NCBI GenBank assembly: GCA_946803715.1
Contig: CAMPET010000180.1
Location: 73,038 to 137,037, forward strand
Origin: Beroe ovata
Lineage: Eukaryota; Ctenophora; Nuda; Beroida; Beroidae
Direction: 5' to 3'
Length of the DNA: 64,000 nt
Below are positions 34,671 to 46,140 of this stretch, one piece after another. Every line of letters begins with the position of its first letter. The stretch's first letter is position 1. Made by a program: the position numbers and the translations under genes. The notes under the pieces are model-generated. The model was not told the origin of the DNA. It saw only the letters and a list, made by a program, of their open reading frames with translations, and made no database searches.

Positions 34671-37600
34671 TCATTTAGTTTTCTTATCTGAGCTCCCCTT
34701 CTTTGATCTAAGGAGGGCCTTTTCATAGAACTCAGTCAGCATCAGATCTCTCTTTAGATTCTCCTGAAATATGAGCGTTGTAAATAAGTATGATGTAGAA
34801 GGGAGAGTCCAAACTACTTCAGATTATAATGCTAATACGATTACTAACGTATTTCATGATGTATGGTTTCCCGTTGATGGTTTGTTTTACTCTAGCCGCT
34901 GGCTTGCCATCTTCAAACACAACTATCGCAGGAAGCTCACTCTTCAGGCAGGATGGACTGATGCCAAATGTCTCTGCAACACCAGGACTTTTGATGACGT
35001 CACATTTTCCAAACTTCATACACTCGTGTGTAAACCTGTGCGGTAACATGGTGAATAGGACAAAGTGGAAAAGTGGGAAAGATGTGTTAGAAAAGGTGTG
35101 AACACATGCTTACTCTCTACTGAGTGCTCCAAACACAGGTTTTACAGCGTTACAATGGGGACTGAAGGTGGTGTAGAACTCGACTATCCAGATTGTGTTG
35201 GTATCGTCCTTCAGTTGTTGTGATAGCGTGTCGTCCACGAAATATTTCATTTCCGGGGATTCGACAAATGTGGGTGTCCGTACTGTTACCATGACAACTG
35301 AAATGGGGAGGGGGTGTTACCATGGTGACTGAAATGGGGGCGTAACCATGGTAACTGATACGATATATGTTACCATGGTGAGTGGTAACTGGTGACCAAA
35401 ATGTTACCTATGTTTATCATAATGAGGTATTTTGCCAGGGTAACTAGCATGATACGTAGAGCTGGGTACCATAATGACTACCATGGTAACGATCATGGTG
35501 ACTATTCGTCATGGTAATCGGTAAGGAATGTTACCATAGTAATTGGTATGAAGGGTAATGACTAAGTGGAACAAACTGGAACACATAGTTATAGTTCCAG
35601 TACCTGACTCTAAACCGAAACAACTTTGCTTTTTGATCGACAAATACCCTCATTATGTACTTATGATCTCTTTCAAGCCATTGTTTTTTGTTTTTGTTTG
35701 TCTTTCTTATGTTCAAAATTGAGGCAGGAAGACTGAACAGTCACTAGTCAGGCTGAGTAAATCGGTAAATTGCTATGAAATAAAACCATCAAACTCCTTA
35801 TTAAGTCGAGGACGGTGAAAACTTGGAAAATGCGAATTTTAGAGTAGTTAATTAGAAACGTGTAGACATGAGCACAAAGGAATAAGCGTGGATATGTTCA
35901 GTTAGAGGGTTAGATGCGGGCGCCTGAGCTAGCTTAAGAGGGGAGGAGGGAAAAGAGAGCGGGATGGGTTATCGATTACATATCGCGACTTTGCAGCGAC
36001 GCGCGGCTTTGTGCTTCTTATTTTAGATTGTTTTTCCACGAATGGCTCCACTCGACCGCTACTGGATAACAAATATGTGGAACATAGCGTTCATTGTGCA
36101 AAGAGAGCAGTGAGGTCAGTATCTGTGATAAATTCTCACACACACACACACACNNNNNNNNNNNNNNNNNNNNNNNNNCACACAAAAAAACACACACACA
36201 CACACATCTTTATTACCACGATGTTCAGACTGCATCTGCATACAGAGCAGACACAGAGCTGAGTCCCACTCTGAAACGAATAATGCATGATATTGCGATC
36301 CCCCTGATTCGCACACGAGCAATAGGTACCCCATTCAAAGCAGATATAGAGCAGATATTTCACAATGATGACTAACGCTCTATAATGTGGCGATCCCCTG
36401 GTCTCCGCTGATAGCACCCCATTCTTAATGCATCACTTGCAATGCGCTCTATCATAGAACCAGAATAACCTAGCTCCACTAGGCTCAATGCACAATCGTC
36501 CCTAGTATCATCACTGAATCCCGCAATACCCAGGTCCTCTATTACGACCTTCATAAACTATATTCTGATTGCTTCATTCGCATTTTTCAAACAAAAATCC
36601 ATAATCATTAGGCAAAATATAGGTACGTCATAGTACTTTTCCTTATTTTATACCCACTAAATTGTACATATAGCATCCATATCATCATTCCATAAGACCA
36701 GCCAGATGCTACTTCTGCAGTGGTATTAGAGTTTGGAAAACATAAATTATGCGACATACCGGAATATTAGAGCAGGTCTTCCACGAATCAAGTTTACATT
36801 TCTATCGAGAATGTCTACTTTAACTTTCCTCTCTGATCTGACTTTGGAAAGATCAAAGGTGTTTTTTGAGGCGTTTTGTCTTTCGATTTAACTTAACTTG
36901 ATCAAAGAAGTTTCAACCACAAATATTTCCACGAATGTCTCGATATATTACATATTCAACTCCATAAACTACCCCTTATAAACTATAACCAAAGTTTATC
37001 CGTTGAATGAACATGGTCCTTCACCTGCCATGCTAACAATCTTGGGGATATTAATGTATAAGTATATCAATAACTTTTGTATTTGAGCTCTCTCTCTCTC
37101 TCTCTCACTAAAACTGTACCAGGACTCTGGACGGTACGCTTTCCCATGATCTGCTTCTGGCTCCAGTGAACTGTATGCAGAAACTTGTCGACTTGCTTTC
37201 CCTTGATAGGGTTGTAAAACATGTAATGTATATGAAGCAGGAACATATGTACATTGCACAATAATCACATGACAACCATAATGGCACAGGGCAGTAGTGA
37301 TTGGACAGTGTTTCATGCACACCTTGTGCAAGCTGCGTGAAATACTTCACAGTCCAACTCCACAGAAGAGTGTAGGATATAATATAGTGAGACATTGTTG
37401 TTTTTACCACAAATATTTACCTAACTCATGCATCCCATTAGGTTGAGGTAGTCATAACAATATGATATAAGGATTCTCATGACTGATAGAGTAGACTAGC
37501 AGCCGCGCGCGTACGGCCAGACATACACCCAAAGACATACATCATTGTGAACAAGTATGTTGGATATATAAATGATACACACGCACACACACACACACAC

Positions 37601-40600
37601 AATCACTGCAATCAGTTCCTCTTCCAATTATAATCAGTTCCAAAAACCAAGCGTTGCCTTGGGAACGCAGCTTTTTTCATTTAATTTGTACAGTATTTTT
37701 CAACTTCACGTCATATCACAAATAGATTCATGAGATACAGGAAAAATATATAGATCTTGTCTTCTTTCCCATCCCTGTTTCTCTCTCCCTGCGTTAGGGA
37801 TTGTTGCCTGTGTATCTCATATCTCCTTTGTTTCACTGCGAAACTCATTAAGCTATTACATACGTAGCGTTTGGTTGACCTAATAGGTTCCAGCCCAGCT
37901 AAGCACTTGAGCTATAATGCGCATGCTATTCTTGTTTTTATTAGTTTTCCTTTTGTTTATATATAAAGTATTTATCTGATGTCTTTGTCTCAAGCATACA
38001 CATACACACACACAAGTCTCGGACTTGGCACAAGTAGGAGAAAGGTGTTAGAGTATTGGTGTAAACGGGTACTTGTCTCTCTGGGTGACTACTAAAGATC
38101 ATCACTTATAGAGGATCTTCTAGCCAACTCATGAAGACACGTATGATATACATGAAACCAGCTATAGTATTTCCCAAAGTACTGATCGGAAATTAAGCAA
38201 TCGACAACACGTCAATTAAGATATGATTTTTCCGGCTGTTATTGATCAGGATGAAGAGCAGATAATGATAAAATGAGGTATTCTCTAAAAGAAGGGGCTG
38301 GTTGTCCACGGATTAGAAAACAGCAAACTGCAGGCCTGTCTATTGTCTAACGCCAATAGAGAGCAATATCGAAGATCTATCCGGAAACGGGTTGAAATAC
38401 TTCCTGAATCTCTGTGTGTCTTTACCTCAGAAACACATTAATTTCCCGACTGTACTTCGTAATGATACTCCTTCCCTGATTGATATACGCCTTTCTTCTT
38501 TAACCCAATGTTGTATTAGGTTTCTAATTATTTTACATACGCTACGTCTTTTTTCTCGGCTTGCGGTTCCGAGCTCTTCATTAGAGATCGATTAGAGCGC
38601 TTTTACAACATACTCGCAATGGTCTTTTCAACAATGAGTGATTATATTGATAGTGTAATCTATGTATTGTCAGTGGTCGTGAAGTGTTTGTTTTGTTTGT
38701 TTGGGCGTGGTCCATACGGATATAACTGACGCATCTTGTTCCTCCTCCGAAATTTAGCTTTCTTATCGGTATTTATGCCTTATCCATTTTCATATTCTTG
38801 GCATCAATCAATTTTGATATATACAATGAGTGACGTGTTATATGATATATAAGTGAAGAGGTTGAGCTAGTAAAACGACCATCGAGCCAAGATGTATCAA
38901 GTTATGCCCACAGTGTTCAATTAACTTCCCATTATTGCACGTGCTATACTGCTTTACTGCACTATGAAGTGTGTTGGTTATGCGTATTTCCACAGAATCG
39001 ATAACACAGTTACAATCTTCATAGTAACTCTTCATGGTGAAGTTGATGGTATTCTAATGACAGGGACCCTACTACCATAGCAATCTGTAGAAACTCTAAT
39101 TAGTTCATGTAAACATGTATAGGAGGTTAGAACTAGTTGAATACTGTATACTACAGAATGTTGGCACTCTCCAATTGGCTGATACTAGCGTTACAGAACC
39201 AACATTTGGTAGGAGGGCAGATCAACCAATAGCAGCAAAGTACTCGAGATTTCTCTCAATGATAGGAAACCTACGCAAGGAATTAGGACTTTGCTAAGTC
39301 CGACTTCATGTTAGCAGTTTTCGTGTGTTTTTCATTGGGCTTCACTAAACCAGTAATCACAGTGCAAGAGCATTCCATTGCACGCAATTCCTAGTGTTTC
39401 ACACGGTTATCGATAACCGTAGCATTTACCCAGTTAGAATGGAGCATTTGTGGGTTTAGAGATAGATGAAGTGACTATATATTATTGCTGGAACTTGAAC
39501 GTTGATACTTTGCAGTGCTATTACCTAGTCGTGTTGTATTTCGTGTTAGATAGTTATTTATTCTGCTGTCTATTTTGACATGATGACCGTAGGAAGACCG
39601 TTTATTCCCAGTTCCAGAGATTTCAGTTGTTGGCGGCAAGTATTATATCAACAACCCACCCACCGACACTGCACACAAACACACACACAAACATACACAC
39701 ACACACACGCGCGCGCGTCACACACACAAGGATCACGATGATAAAGACATGTGTTCATCATCATTCATCGCATGAATATTACAACTGCTATCATTGAACA
39801 TGTGGATTTACGATTGTCGTGTGCCAGTGTCTAGGATCGAATATCATTTTGTATTCAAACAGCAATCACAACCCAAGCAGGATATAATACTTCATGATGT
39901 ATATCATTCAGACGTAACTCTGTCTCACCATTTCCTGTGTGTTGTCATTGTTACCATGACCGACATATCCAAGTGGAACCAACTTCTAACCGTTTACATT
40001 GATCCCATTGATAGCACGCGTACATTTCATTAAGTCGAATGATAAATGGAAACCATTTACCAGCAAGTGACTCCAAGGCAACACAACTCTACAATGTCAG
40101 CTCTTGAAGTGGTCAGCCCAGCTCAGGAAGACGATCTTCTCACACAAACCACAGCGTCGGGCGGAATTGTACAGCCCAAATATGTGGACGTTTCCTTCGC
40201 CATATCTTTCATCGCCATGTTCGCCATTTCATTCGTGATGAACCCCCTCAGTTTTCTGTATCACAGTCGCAAGAAAACGCTCGCGTGCGCTCTCTACACC
40301 TATCTTGCTATCAGTGACTTTGTTGTGAATCTGTGGCACCCTCTTGTCTCGGCTGGGTACCTCCTACAGGCTAGCCGTCCTGCCGACCACAACGCCTCCA
40401 TCAACGAGCGCTGTACATTCCTGGTTTACTTCACATTCTCTTCATACAGTGGTCTCCTCATCAACATTATCCTCATTTGTGGCTGGATCAAGATATCTCG
40501 GCCCGGGGCCACAATACCCAAGGGGCCCGTACTACGATTGGTGACAGCTCTACTAGGCCTGTATACCCTCCTTCAGTTTATAGTGGCATTCTCCCCTGAC

Positions 40601-42463
40601 CCTATAGGACCACCCTACTGGGCTAGCTGGAGCATGGCTATCCACTATCGCAATAGTTTCGAGGTCGTTGTCTGGGTTACGTACCTCATATTCTTCATTC
40701 CGGGACCTTTCGCTGTCTTTGCTGCGCTACAGCGTCTCTTCCAGAACGACGAATTCAACAGTTTGTGTCCGGAAGTCTCCAAATTGGAGTGTGTGAAGAT
40801 CATCTCCCTGTGCATCCCTAACTTCATCTATCCCATATTCCTCAGTATAGATTTCTTGTCGTGGCATAGGGGCGAAGGAACGTACAGTAGCGGAAGTCTG
40901 TCAAGGGAGGATGCCAGCGTGATGAGCTTCTTCGGGAAGACATTCATACCGATATTCAAATCGGCCTGGAATCCTCTCTTCATTTTCATTCTTACCAAGG
41001 ACCTCCGGGCAATGGTCAGGGACTTGAGGAAGAATCCCGGGAAGACAGTAGTGAGCACCAATGAGCACAATGTGCTCTGAGAATATTGGTCGGTGTGTAT
41101 GTGTTTGTGTGTGGCGGGAGGAAGGGGAATTCAGACACGATTATGCGGAGGGCAAGACAGTGGAGACACTCATGCGGAGTGTCACTGAGTCAGCAGACTG
41201 ATTCTGACCAGATTTTAGTTGCTACGTAGATACGCTTTTGCTATGCTGTTTTACAGATCTTACAACAAATATAGTATCCTGTCAATTAATATATCTGTAC
41301 TGCCAATTGATATGATATGTACGCTTTGGCCTTTGGTATAATTGACAACTATTATAATTATTTTGTTATCCAAAGTTCAAGATTGCTCGCCACCCCTACG
41401 TAACCCATGAGTCCAATTTTTGCAAAATACCTATTTCCCTTTGCTGGGTTACAGTCGAGAGTTAGAATATAAGATTACTAGGTACTATGATTAGTAAAGC
41501 TGTGTTTCACAGTGCTTCTTGGGCTGGCCACTAAACCGGGGTATTATACAGCAATTTGGAGTCGGTTGAAAGAGAGTGAACGCGTTAGTTCATCATCGAC
41601 GATGACGGAAGAATTTCTCAGACGGAAGAATTTCTCAGAAAATACAAAACTGAATGCATATTTCAACCCTGAAATCTCCTGATTTTTGAGCAGATTCCTC
41701 TTGCATCTAACGACTAACCAGTAACCACCTACCATGGTAGGTTTTCTTTGACTGTTCACCCTGCAGTGCATATGATGCTCAGGTTAAGCAGTCTTATGAT
41801 CACGTCCACACTTTCCACACACAGCTCAGTTTCTTAATCGCAGACACAAGAATCTTGCCGTGAATCTGTCCCAATAATTCAGATCTTGTTAACTACCCCC
41901 ACTTGTTACTTCATGTGTAATTCATGTATAATTCATCAACTCACCTACACAAGCGACACAGTACCAGACGCAAATCTGTATGTTCATCTTGTAGAAGAGA
42001 ACCATGGCGCCAGCTTTCGCAAAGAGGAAGAATGTAGAGAGATACGACTCAATGCTTACACATCTCCTATTCTTGATGGCGACCACACAGATTACAAAGA
42101 AATATATCTCGTAATCGTACTGAAATTATTCACAGTTATTCATCATATTGTGGATGGTGTAATTGATAATGTCTCATTAATGAGTATCTGGTGTAAGTTA
42201 TTGAGATACGCCATGTTGACATGAAATTCAAGGAGTATCAAGGAATGTTATAAGAAGTAAGAAGCCCTATGAAAAGTTTAAGAACTTTGATGACTGCTGT
42301 AATTGCTACTCACAAAGTCCAAGGTACACTCGTCCGACACCAACTCACATACTCCAGGGGTGAATCGTAAAACTGGGTGAAGTAGAGAAATAACAGAGTT
42401 TAGGATAAAATACGGTGTGGCCAGCTGCACCAGTGTCTTCTTCAGTGCATATGTGTTCACCAT
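34671..42463 (-). CDS. TMX2: TMX2-like thioredoxin-related transmembrane protein, gene interrupted by a 6.7-kb intron
   Basis: TMX2 is an ER/mitochondria-contact membrane protein of the PDI family without a CxxC site. Supported exons: 42463-42314, 42119-41965, 35297-35114, 35035-34849, 34763-34671. Exon 1 has a hydrophobic TM (YFILNSVISLLHPVLRF); exon 2 has IKNRRCVSIESYLSTFFLFA, which aligns with the human segment before the second TM. The thioredoxin-like domain contains IWIVEFYTTFSPHCNAVKP, so the active-site position reads SPHC with one cysteine. The C-terminus ends KKTK, a dilysine ER-retrieval signal conserved in the family. Phases of exons 2 and 3 do not match (2 versus 1), and about seven residues of a TM helix are missing. 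A small exon between 41965 and 35297 remains unlocated. SNF8 ends 299 bp upstream. A plus-strand receptor gene lies in the large intron. Confidence 0.85.
35280..35560. repeat. Degenerate ACCATGGTAAC repeats spreading from a TMX2 exon edge
   Basis: At least eight imperfect copies of a word like GTTACCATGGTGACTG (palindromic core CCATGG). The two nearest the exon include the acceptor, CCCCATTTCAG followed by TTGTCATGG or TCACCATGG. So the acceptor and first codons of TMX2 exon 35297-35114 are duplicated. Confidence 0.75.
35561..40045. other. TMX2 intron, mostly without recognised features
   Basis: AT-rich intronic DNA upstream of the nested receptor. It contains a CA tract with a 25-bp N gap (36154-36178), short CA tracts near 37577-37600 and 39668-39728, and a CT run at 37090-37107. 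There is also a local duplication at 36290-36420 (GCGATCCCCxTG... and TAGCACCCCATTC-like words in two copies). A 60-codon minus frame at 36554-36372 has no recognised homology. Confidence 0.5.
36136..36204. repeat. CA microsatellite with 25-bp N gap
   Basis: (CA)n on both sides of an unresolved run of N at 36154-36178. Confidence 0.9.
40046..41080 (+). CDS. Rhodopsin-like GPCR, intronless, nested in TMX2 intron, 344 residues
   Basis: A single uninterrupted frame encodes seven hydrophobic segments: about residues 49-71, 83-107, 124-148, 164-183, 207-228, 248-270 and 297-316. Class A landmarks: Asn66-Pro67 at the end of TM1, LAISD with Asp91 in TM2, Cys123 at the start of TM3, and SAWNPLFIF in TM7 (NPxxY variant with Phe). 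The DRY motif is replaced by ISRP at 150-153. N-glycosylation sequons are at Asn14 and Asn116. The ligand cannot be inferred. The gene is on the strand opposite TMX2, within its 41965-35297 intron. ATG 40046 is used; Met17 (40094) is an alternative, and an ATTAAG 11 nt upstream could be an acceptor. Lack of introns is common for class A receptors and could reflect retroposition. Confidence 0.88.
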   Translation: METIYQQVTPRQHNSTMSALEVVSPAQEDDLLTQTTASGGIVQPKYVDVSFAISFIAMFAISFVMNPLSFLYHSRKKTLACALYTYLAISDFVVNLWHPLVSAGYLLQASRPADHNASINERCTFLVYFTFSSYSGLLINIILICGWIKISRPGATIPKGPVLRLVTALLGLYTLLQFIVAFSPDPIGPPYWASWSMAIHYRNSFEVVVWVTYLIFFIPGPFAVFAALQRLFQNDEFNSLCPEVSKLECVKIISLCIPNFIYPIFLSIDFLSWHRGEGTYSSGSLSREDASVMSFFGKTFIPIFKSAWNPLFIFILTKDLRAMVRDLRKNPGKTVVSTNEHNVL

Positions 42464-42761
42464 TCCTTGATTTTAGCGGGAATTGTTTAAATAAGTTTCA
42501 ACAGTGTTTTGTTATTAACTGCTGATGGATTGAGAAATCACAACGCTTCCAATAGAACATGTGCCACAGTTATACAAAATCCATTACAAATCACGAGTTC
42601 TCCATATCACTCGCTAAACATATCAATGGTTCAATAACTAACAGTGCATGAAAGCTATAATAACAGCCTTCCAGGCTTAGGGCATGTTCGGGTACCGTTA
42701 ACCATATTCTGCTATGTAGGTACAGCAAAGAAATCACGATTAAAAGCATCTAAAGAGATTC

Positions 42762-44339
42762 CTAAGTTCTGAAAAGTGCTGGAACCCAATAACTCTGATC
42801 CACTTCATCCAGCCACACCAAACCCTGATCCATGAGATTATCAACGGCTGTATCGATCCTTAGCTCAGGCCATCCCAATTGTTCAAGGGATCTGATCGTG
42901 AGGCAGCCTCTATTCTTACTAGCAACCTGAAAACAGTTAGTATATTTTTCACCTTTCATTCAGATACCCACTACTAACAAATAAGTGAGGGATCAACTCA
43001 CATCCAATGCAGTGGTATGATCCATTGTCAATTCTCCAGGAATAGACTGAATCATGCTTTGTTTACCAACTTTGAGTATCTTAAAACCATCGCCTGGAAA
43101 TTAGAATGAGCTGTGAACAAGATACATTTGCATTTGAAAACAACCCTTTTATGTTACGCTGTGTTAGTGAGGCATGAGCAATAACCTAGAACAGAAAGCT
43201 TGCCAATTGCCCGTACAATATCATCTGAGTGCACATCCTTTCTAGTTTTGCCACTACTTTGTCCAAGCTTGTTGACAAGTTCCTCCATTCTTATTATTCC
43301 ACCATTCATTGGCCTAGTTGCCAAGCATACCTAATATATTTCATATAAGATGAAGTCTATATAAAAATAAGTGCAATGGTTGATGAAGGGAAACCGATGT
43401 GGTATAATTTGAGCAGTAGAAACAATATGAAACCTCAACAATTTGAACACCAAGCTCATAGTAGAAATCTCCGACGCCAAGGAGTTGAGCCCAAAATCCC
43501 TTGGATGAAGCAAGAGGGTCAACTCCTATTTTTGAACACATCACTTGGAACCTTGCTCTGAAATCCAATCATGTCATATGGAATTCGAGATGTTTCAATG
43601 ATTAATAGGACGAGTAGTAGTGTTGTAACGAACTGAAGCAGATGTATGATTATGATTCAAGACAGATGAATTGCAACACTACTTGTCCTATTTATCATTA
43701 AAGTTACCAAGAGATCCCTCTTTTGTACACCACAAATTAGATATGGAAATGATCCACCATCAAAAGGTTTGCATTTAAGTGAGTGTATGAAAGTAGAATA
43801 TAATTACTGTGCCCTCATCATCAGTATAACAAACCTAAATTCAGGATTCTTTTTTATCTCCGATTTGTATTTCATGGCGAATTCTTCAAGTGAATGTTTG
43901 AAAACATCCATTTGATGAGAAACTTGCTGCAACTGTAGTTCAGCAATCTCATTTCCTTTCTAAAATGTTGGATGAAATGTTGGATTATTGATGCTCAGAG
44001 GGGTTCAACATAGAACATCAAATTTACTTATAATACTCTCCCGGCATTATATCTGCTAATGTTGCACGCTCTCTTACTGATAATAGTGCTTGTTGTTTTG
44101 ACTGCTCTCACTCCGGGACAGACTATATACTTTTTGTTTTGAAATATATCTGTTTCATATATCACAGGGAGAATATTATAACACATAATACCTTCTGGCT
44201 ATTTTCGTGATACGCACAGAAGGTATTACTAAATTATGTTATCTGTCACTTTACCTATAGGATCACCAATTACCTGGTTCAATTTTTCTCTTGCTATTCT
44301 TTGTTTGTTAATAGCACCAATCCCAACGTTCCTCCTCAT
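42762..44339 (-). CDS. SNF8: SNF8/VPS22 subunit of ESCRT-II, 238 residues
   Basis: SNF8 (EAP30, VPS22) with VPS25 and VPS36 forms ESCRT-II, which sorts ubiquitinated cargo into multivesicular bodies. Six exons (44339-44274, 43959-43835, 43557-43434, 43330-43186, 43093-43002, 42926-42762) give 239 codons including stop; the human protein has 258. Conserved blocks: [16 protein letters not shown] at the start, KKNPEFR, the signature [39 protein letters not shown], and the winged-helix end [18 protein letters not shown]. All junctions are GT-AG with consistent phases. It is the first gene of the minus-strand array; TMX2 starts 299 bp downstream. A TTTAG acceptor lies 10 nt before the ATG. Confidence 0.96.
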
Positions 44340-44849
44340 TAGGAATTATCTAAACCATGAGCTTCCCCAGAGCTTTTTATCTCTCTGAGCATTTTTTGAA
44401 TAAGTATTAAGTCTTAACCATCTCAATGAATATGCTGTCTTAAGAATTGAAATTAATATCTTTGTGCTGAGTCATAAGTAACAAGATTGTATTTAAGATT
44501 CAGTCCTGTGTGATTGCACAGAAAGGAGCCCCAATTAGAGCATGGCCTGTCTTTGTATTAGAGGATGAGACTTACTAATACTATATAATAAGTAAGATTA
44601 ATTTTTGATGATGATAATAGTAAATTGAACTTTTATATAATAGTGGCACATCAACTTATATCAATGCACAGCTGTGCCACGAAAACAAATTGTCAACAAA
44701 AATTCATCATGTCAACTCATCATGATGTCATGATGAGTACAAGTGAATGAAACTGAAAACATATGACATATTAATCATAAGATGAACCTTACACACCCCA
44801 CTTATCAACTGACAGTTTTAGAATTAAAACTTCTTTAGAATAGAATAGA

Positions 44850-45063
44850 AGAGATTGTTTTTGACAGAAGATCAACTCAAATATACAGTGCCAATCACAA
44901 AAAGTTATATCATTGTTAAATATCATTGTCAAGGTATCCTAATTAAGAACTTTCTTATTAGAGCAATCCTGTGAATCACAACATACAAAATATTTTAAGC
45001 TAAAACTCCATCTTCAGGATCCCGGTGAGAATGCATATTCCAAATTTGATTGTAATAAGTAGT
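44850..45063. repeat. Interspersed repeat, uninterrupted copy
   Basis: The inverse complement matches 7045-7430 without the 210-bp insert found there. Its right edge (CAAATTTGATTGTAATAAGT) recurs at 5094-5117, so the family has at least three members here. Confidence 0.75.
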
Positions 45064-45109
45064 GTCTATAAATCTTAATTTTATCACATGACTTAGGTTT
45101 TTTGGTTCC

Positions 45110-45190
45110 CTGACCCATCCCAAACCCTAAACCTAACCCACAGGATACTTCCAAACCCAAACCCTCACCCTGACCCAAACCCTAACATGA
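45110..45190. repeat. Degenerate CCCTAAC/CCCAAAC tract
   Basis: Words such as AAACCCTAAACCTAACCC and CCAAACCCTAACATGAGG resemble the complement of telomeric TTAGGG but are irregular. This is an internal low-complexity tract. Confidence 0.6.
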
Positions 45191-45479
45191 GGGTTCAAAA
45201 ATGAAAATGCAATTAAGTGGAAAAATGTCTGGTCACGTGACCAAATTAGTTTTTCGCCCAAAACTCGCCAGGGTATATTTTTAGGTTTTTGCCCAACATT
45301 ACATTACCCATGAAACCCGAGTTGGAAAACTAGTTCTTATCATTTTTGCTTCCATACACAACATTACATCGGGTAATTCATAATCAGCAGTTAGAAATAT
45401 ATTATGATCCATAGAGCAGTGCAACTGTAGAATGTAGTATAGAACATATTACCAATTCAATTCAGAAATAAAAAATCGA

Positions 45480-46140
45480 GACACTATAACTATCGTGCAC
45501 AGCACACGCTGCGCGCCTTTTATTCCACTCGATGATCTGGAAACGTGTTGTCGATCGATGAAAGACCCTGTCGAGAATTTCGTTGCGCGCGCAAACTTAT
45601 TCTCAGACTGGCTTATTCTCAGACCGGCTGGCTGACGCGCAAGCCGGCAAGCCGCTTCGCGTCTTGCATCAGCGGTCTGGCATCGCCCGACAAGAAACGT
45701 GAAAAAAAGACCAAACCACGGAGACGCGCAGTGCGCGTAGAGTATATTTTGGGTCACGCAGCGCGGCCACAGGATTGGAACTAGCCGGATGTTATCAGCT
45801 GTCCACTGTTTCTTGCGCGCGGCGCGCGCGCCTTCATCGAAGGTAAAATTTTACAAAGGAACAAACACTTGTCGGACGATGCCAGACCGCTGATGCAAGC
45901 CGCGAAGCGGCTTGCGTCAGCAAGTTTGAGCAGCGCGTCAGCAAGTTTGAGCCGCGCGCGCGCGCAAAACGAAATTCTCGACAGGGGCTATCATCGATTG
46001 ACAAACAAACACTAAACTGCTTGGCGCTCAGAACAAGTTTGCTGCATCGCGCGCGCACGAATTAAGCGAAATTCTTGACAGGCGTTGTCAGATGTTACCT
46101 GAACTGTAACATCTGACAGATAACATCCGGTAATCATTTT
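45480..46140. repeat. Large inverted repeat of GC-rich modules
   Basis: Left arm 45550-45694 and right arm 45869-46001 are complementary, both carrying the words GTCGATCGATGA, CTGTCGAGAATTTCGTT and GCATCAGCGGTCTGGCATCG (or their complements). The centre contains a GACGCGCAGTGCGCG module and CCGGATGTTATCAGCTGTCC, whose partner GACAGATAACATCCGG lies at 46117-46132. A 13-bp-arm hairpin (GTCAGATGTTACC...) sits at 46086-46117. Modules recur at 3.6, 5.2 and 10.6-11.0 kb. Confidence 0.8.

Noticed and set aside
35531-35716. Candidate TMX2 membrane exon (minus strand)
   Set aside because: It looked vaguely similar, but the true matching segment (IKNRRCVSIESYL...) was found at 42119-41965.
36372-36554. 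60-codon minus-strand frame starting MKVVIEDLGIAGFSDD
   Set aside because: Has an ATG and stop, but part is a local duplication and no family is recognised; left as intronic noise.
45110-45190. Interstitial telomere
   Set aside because: CCCTAA-like words are irregular and mixed with CCCAAAC; more likely low-complexity sequence.
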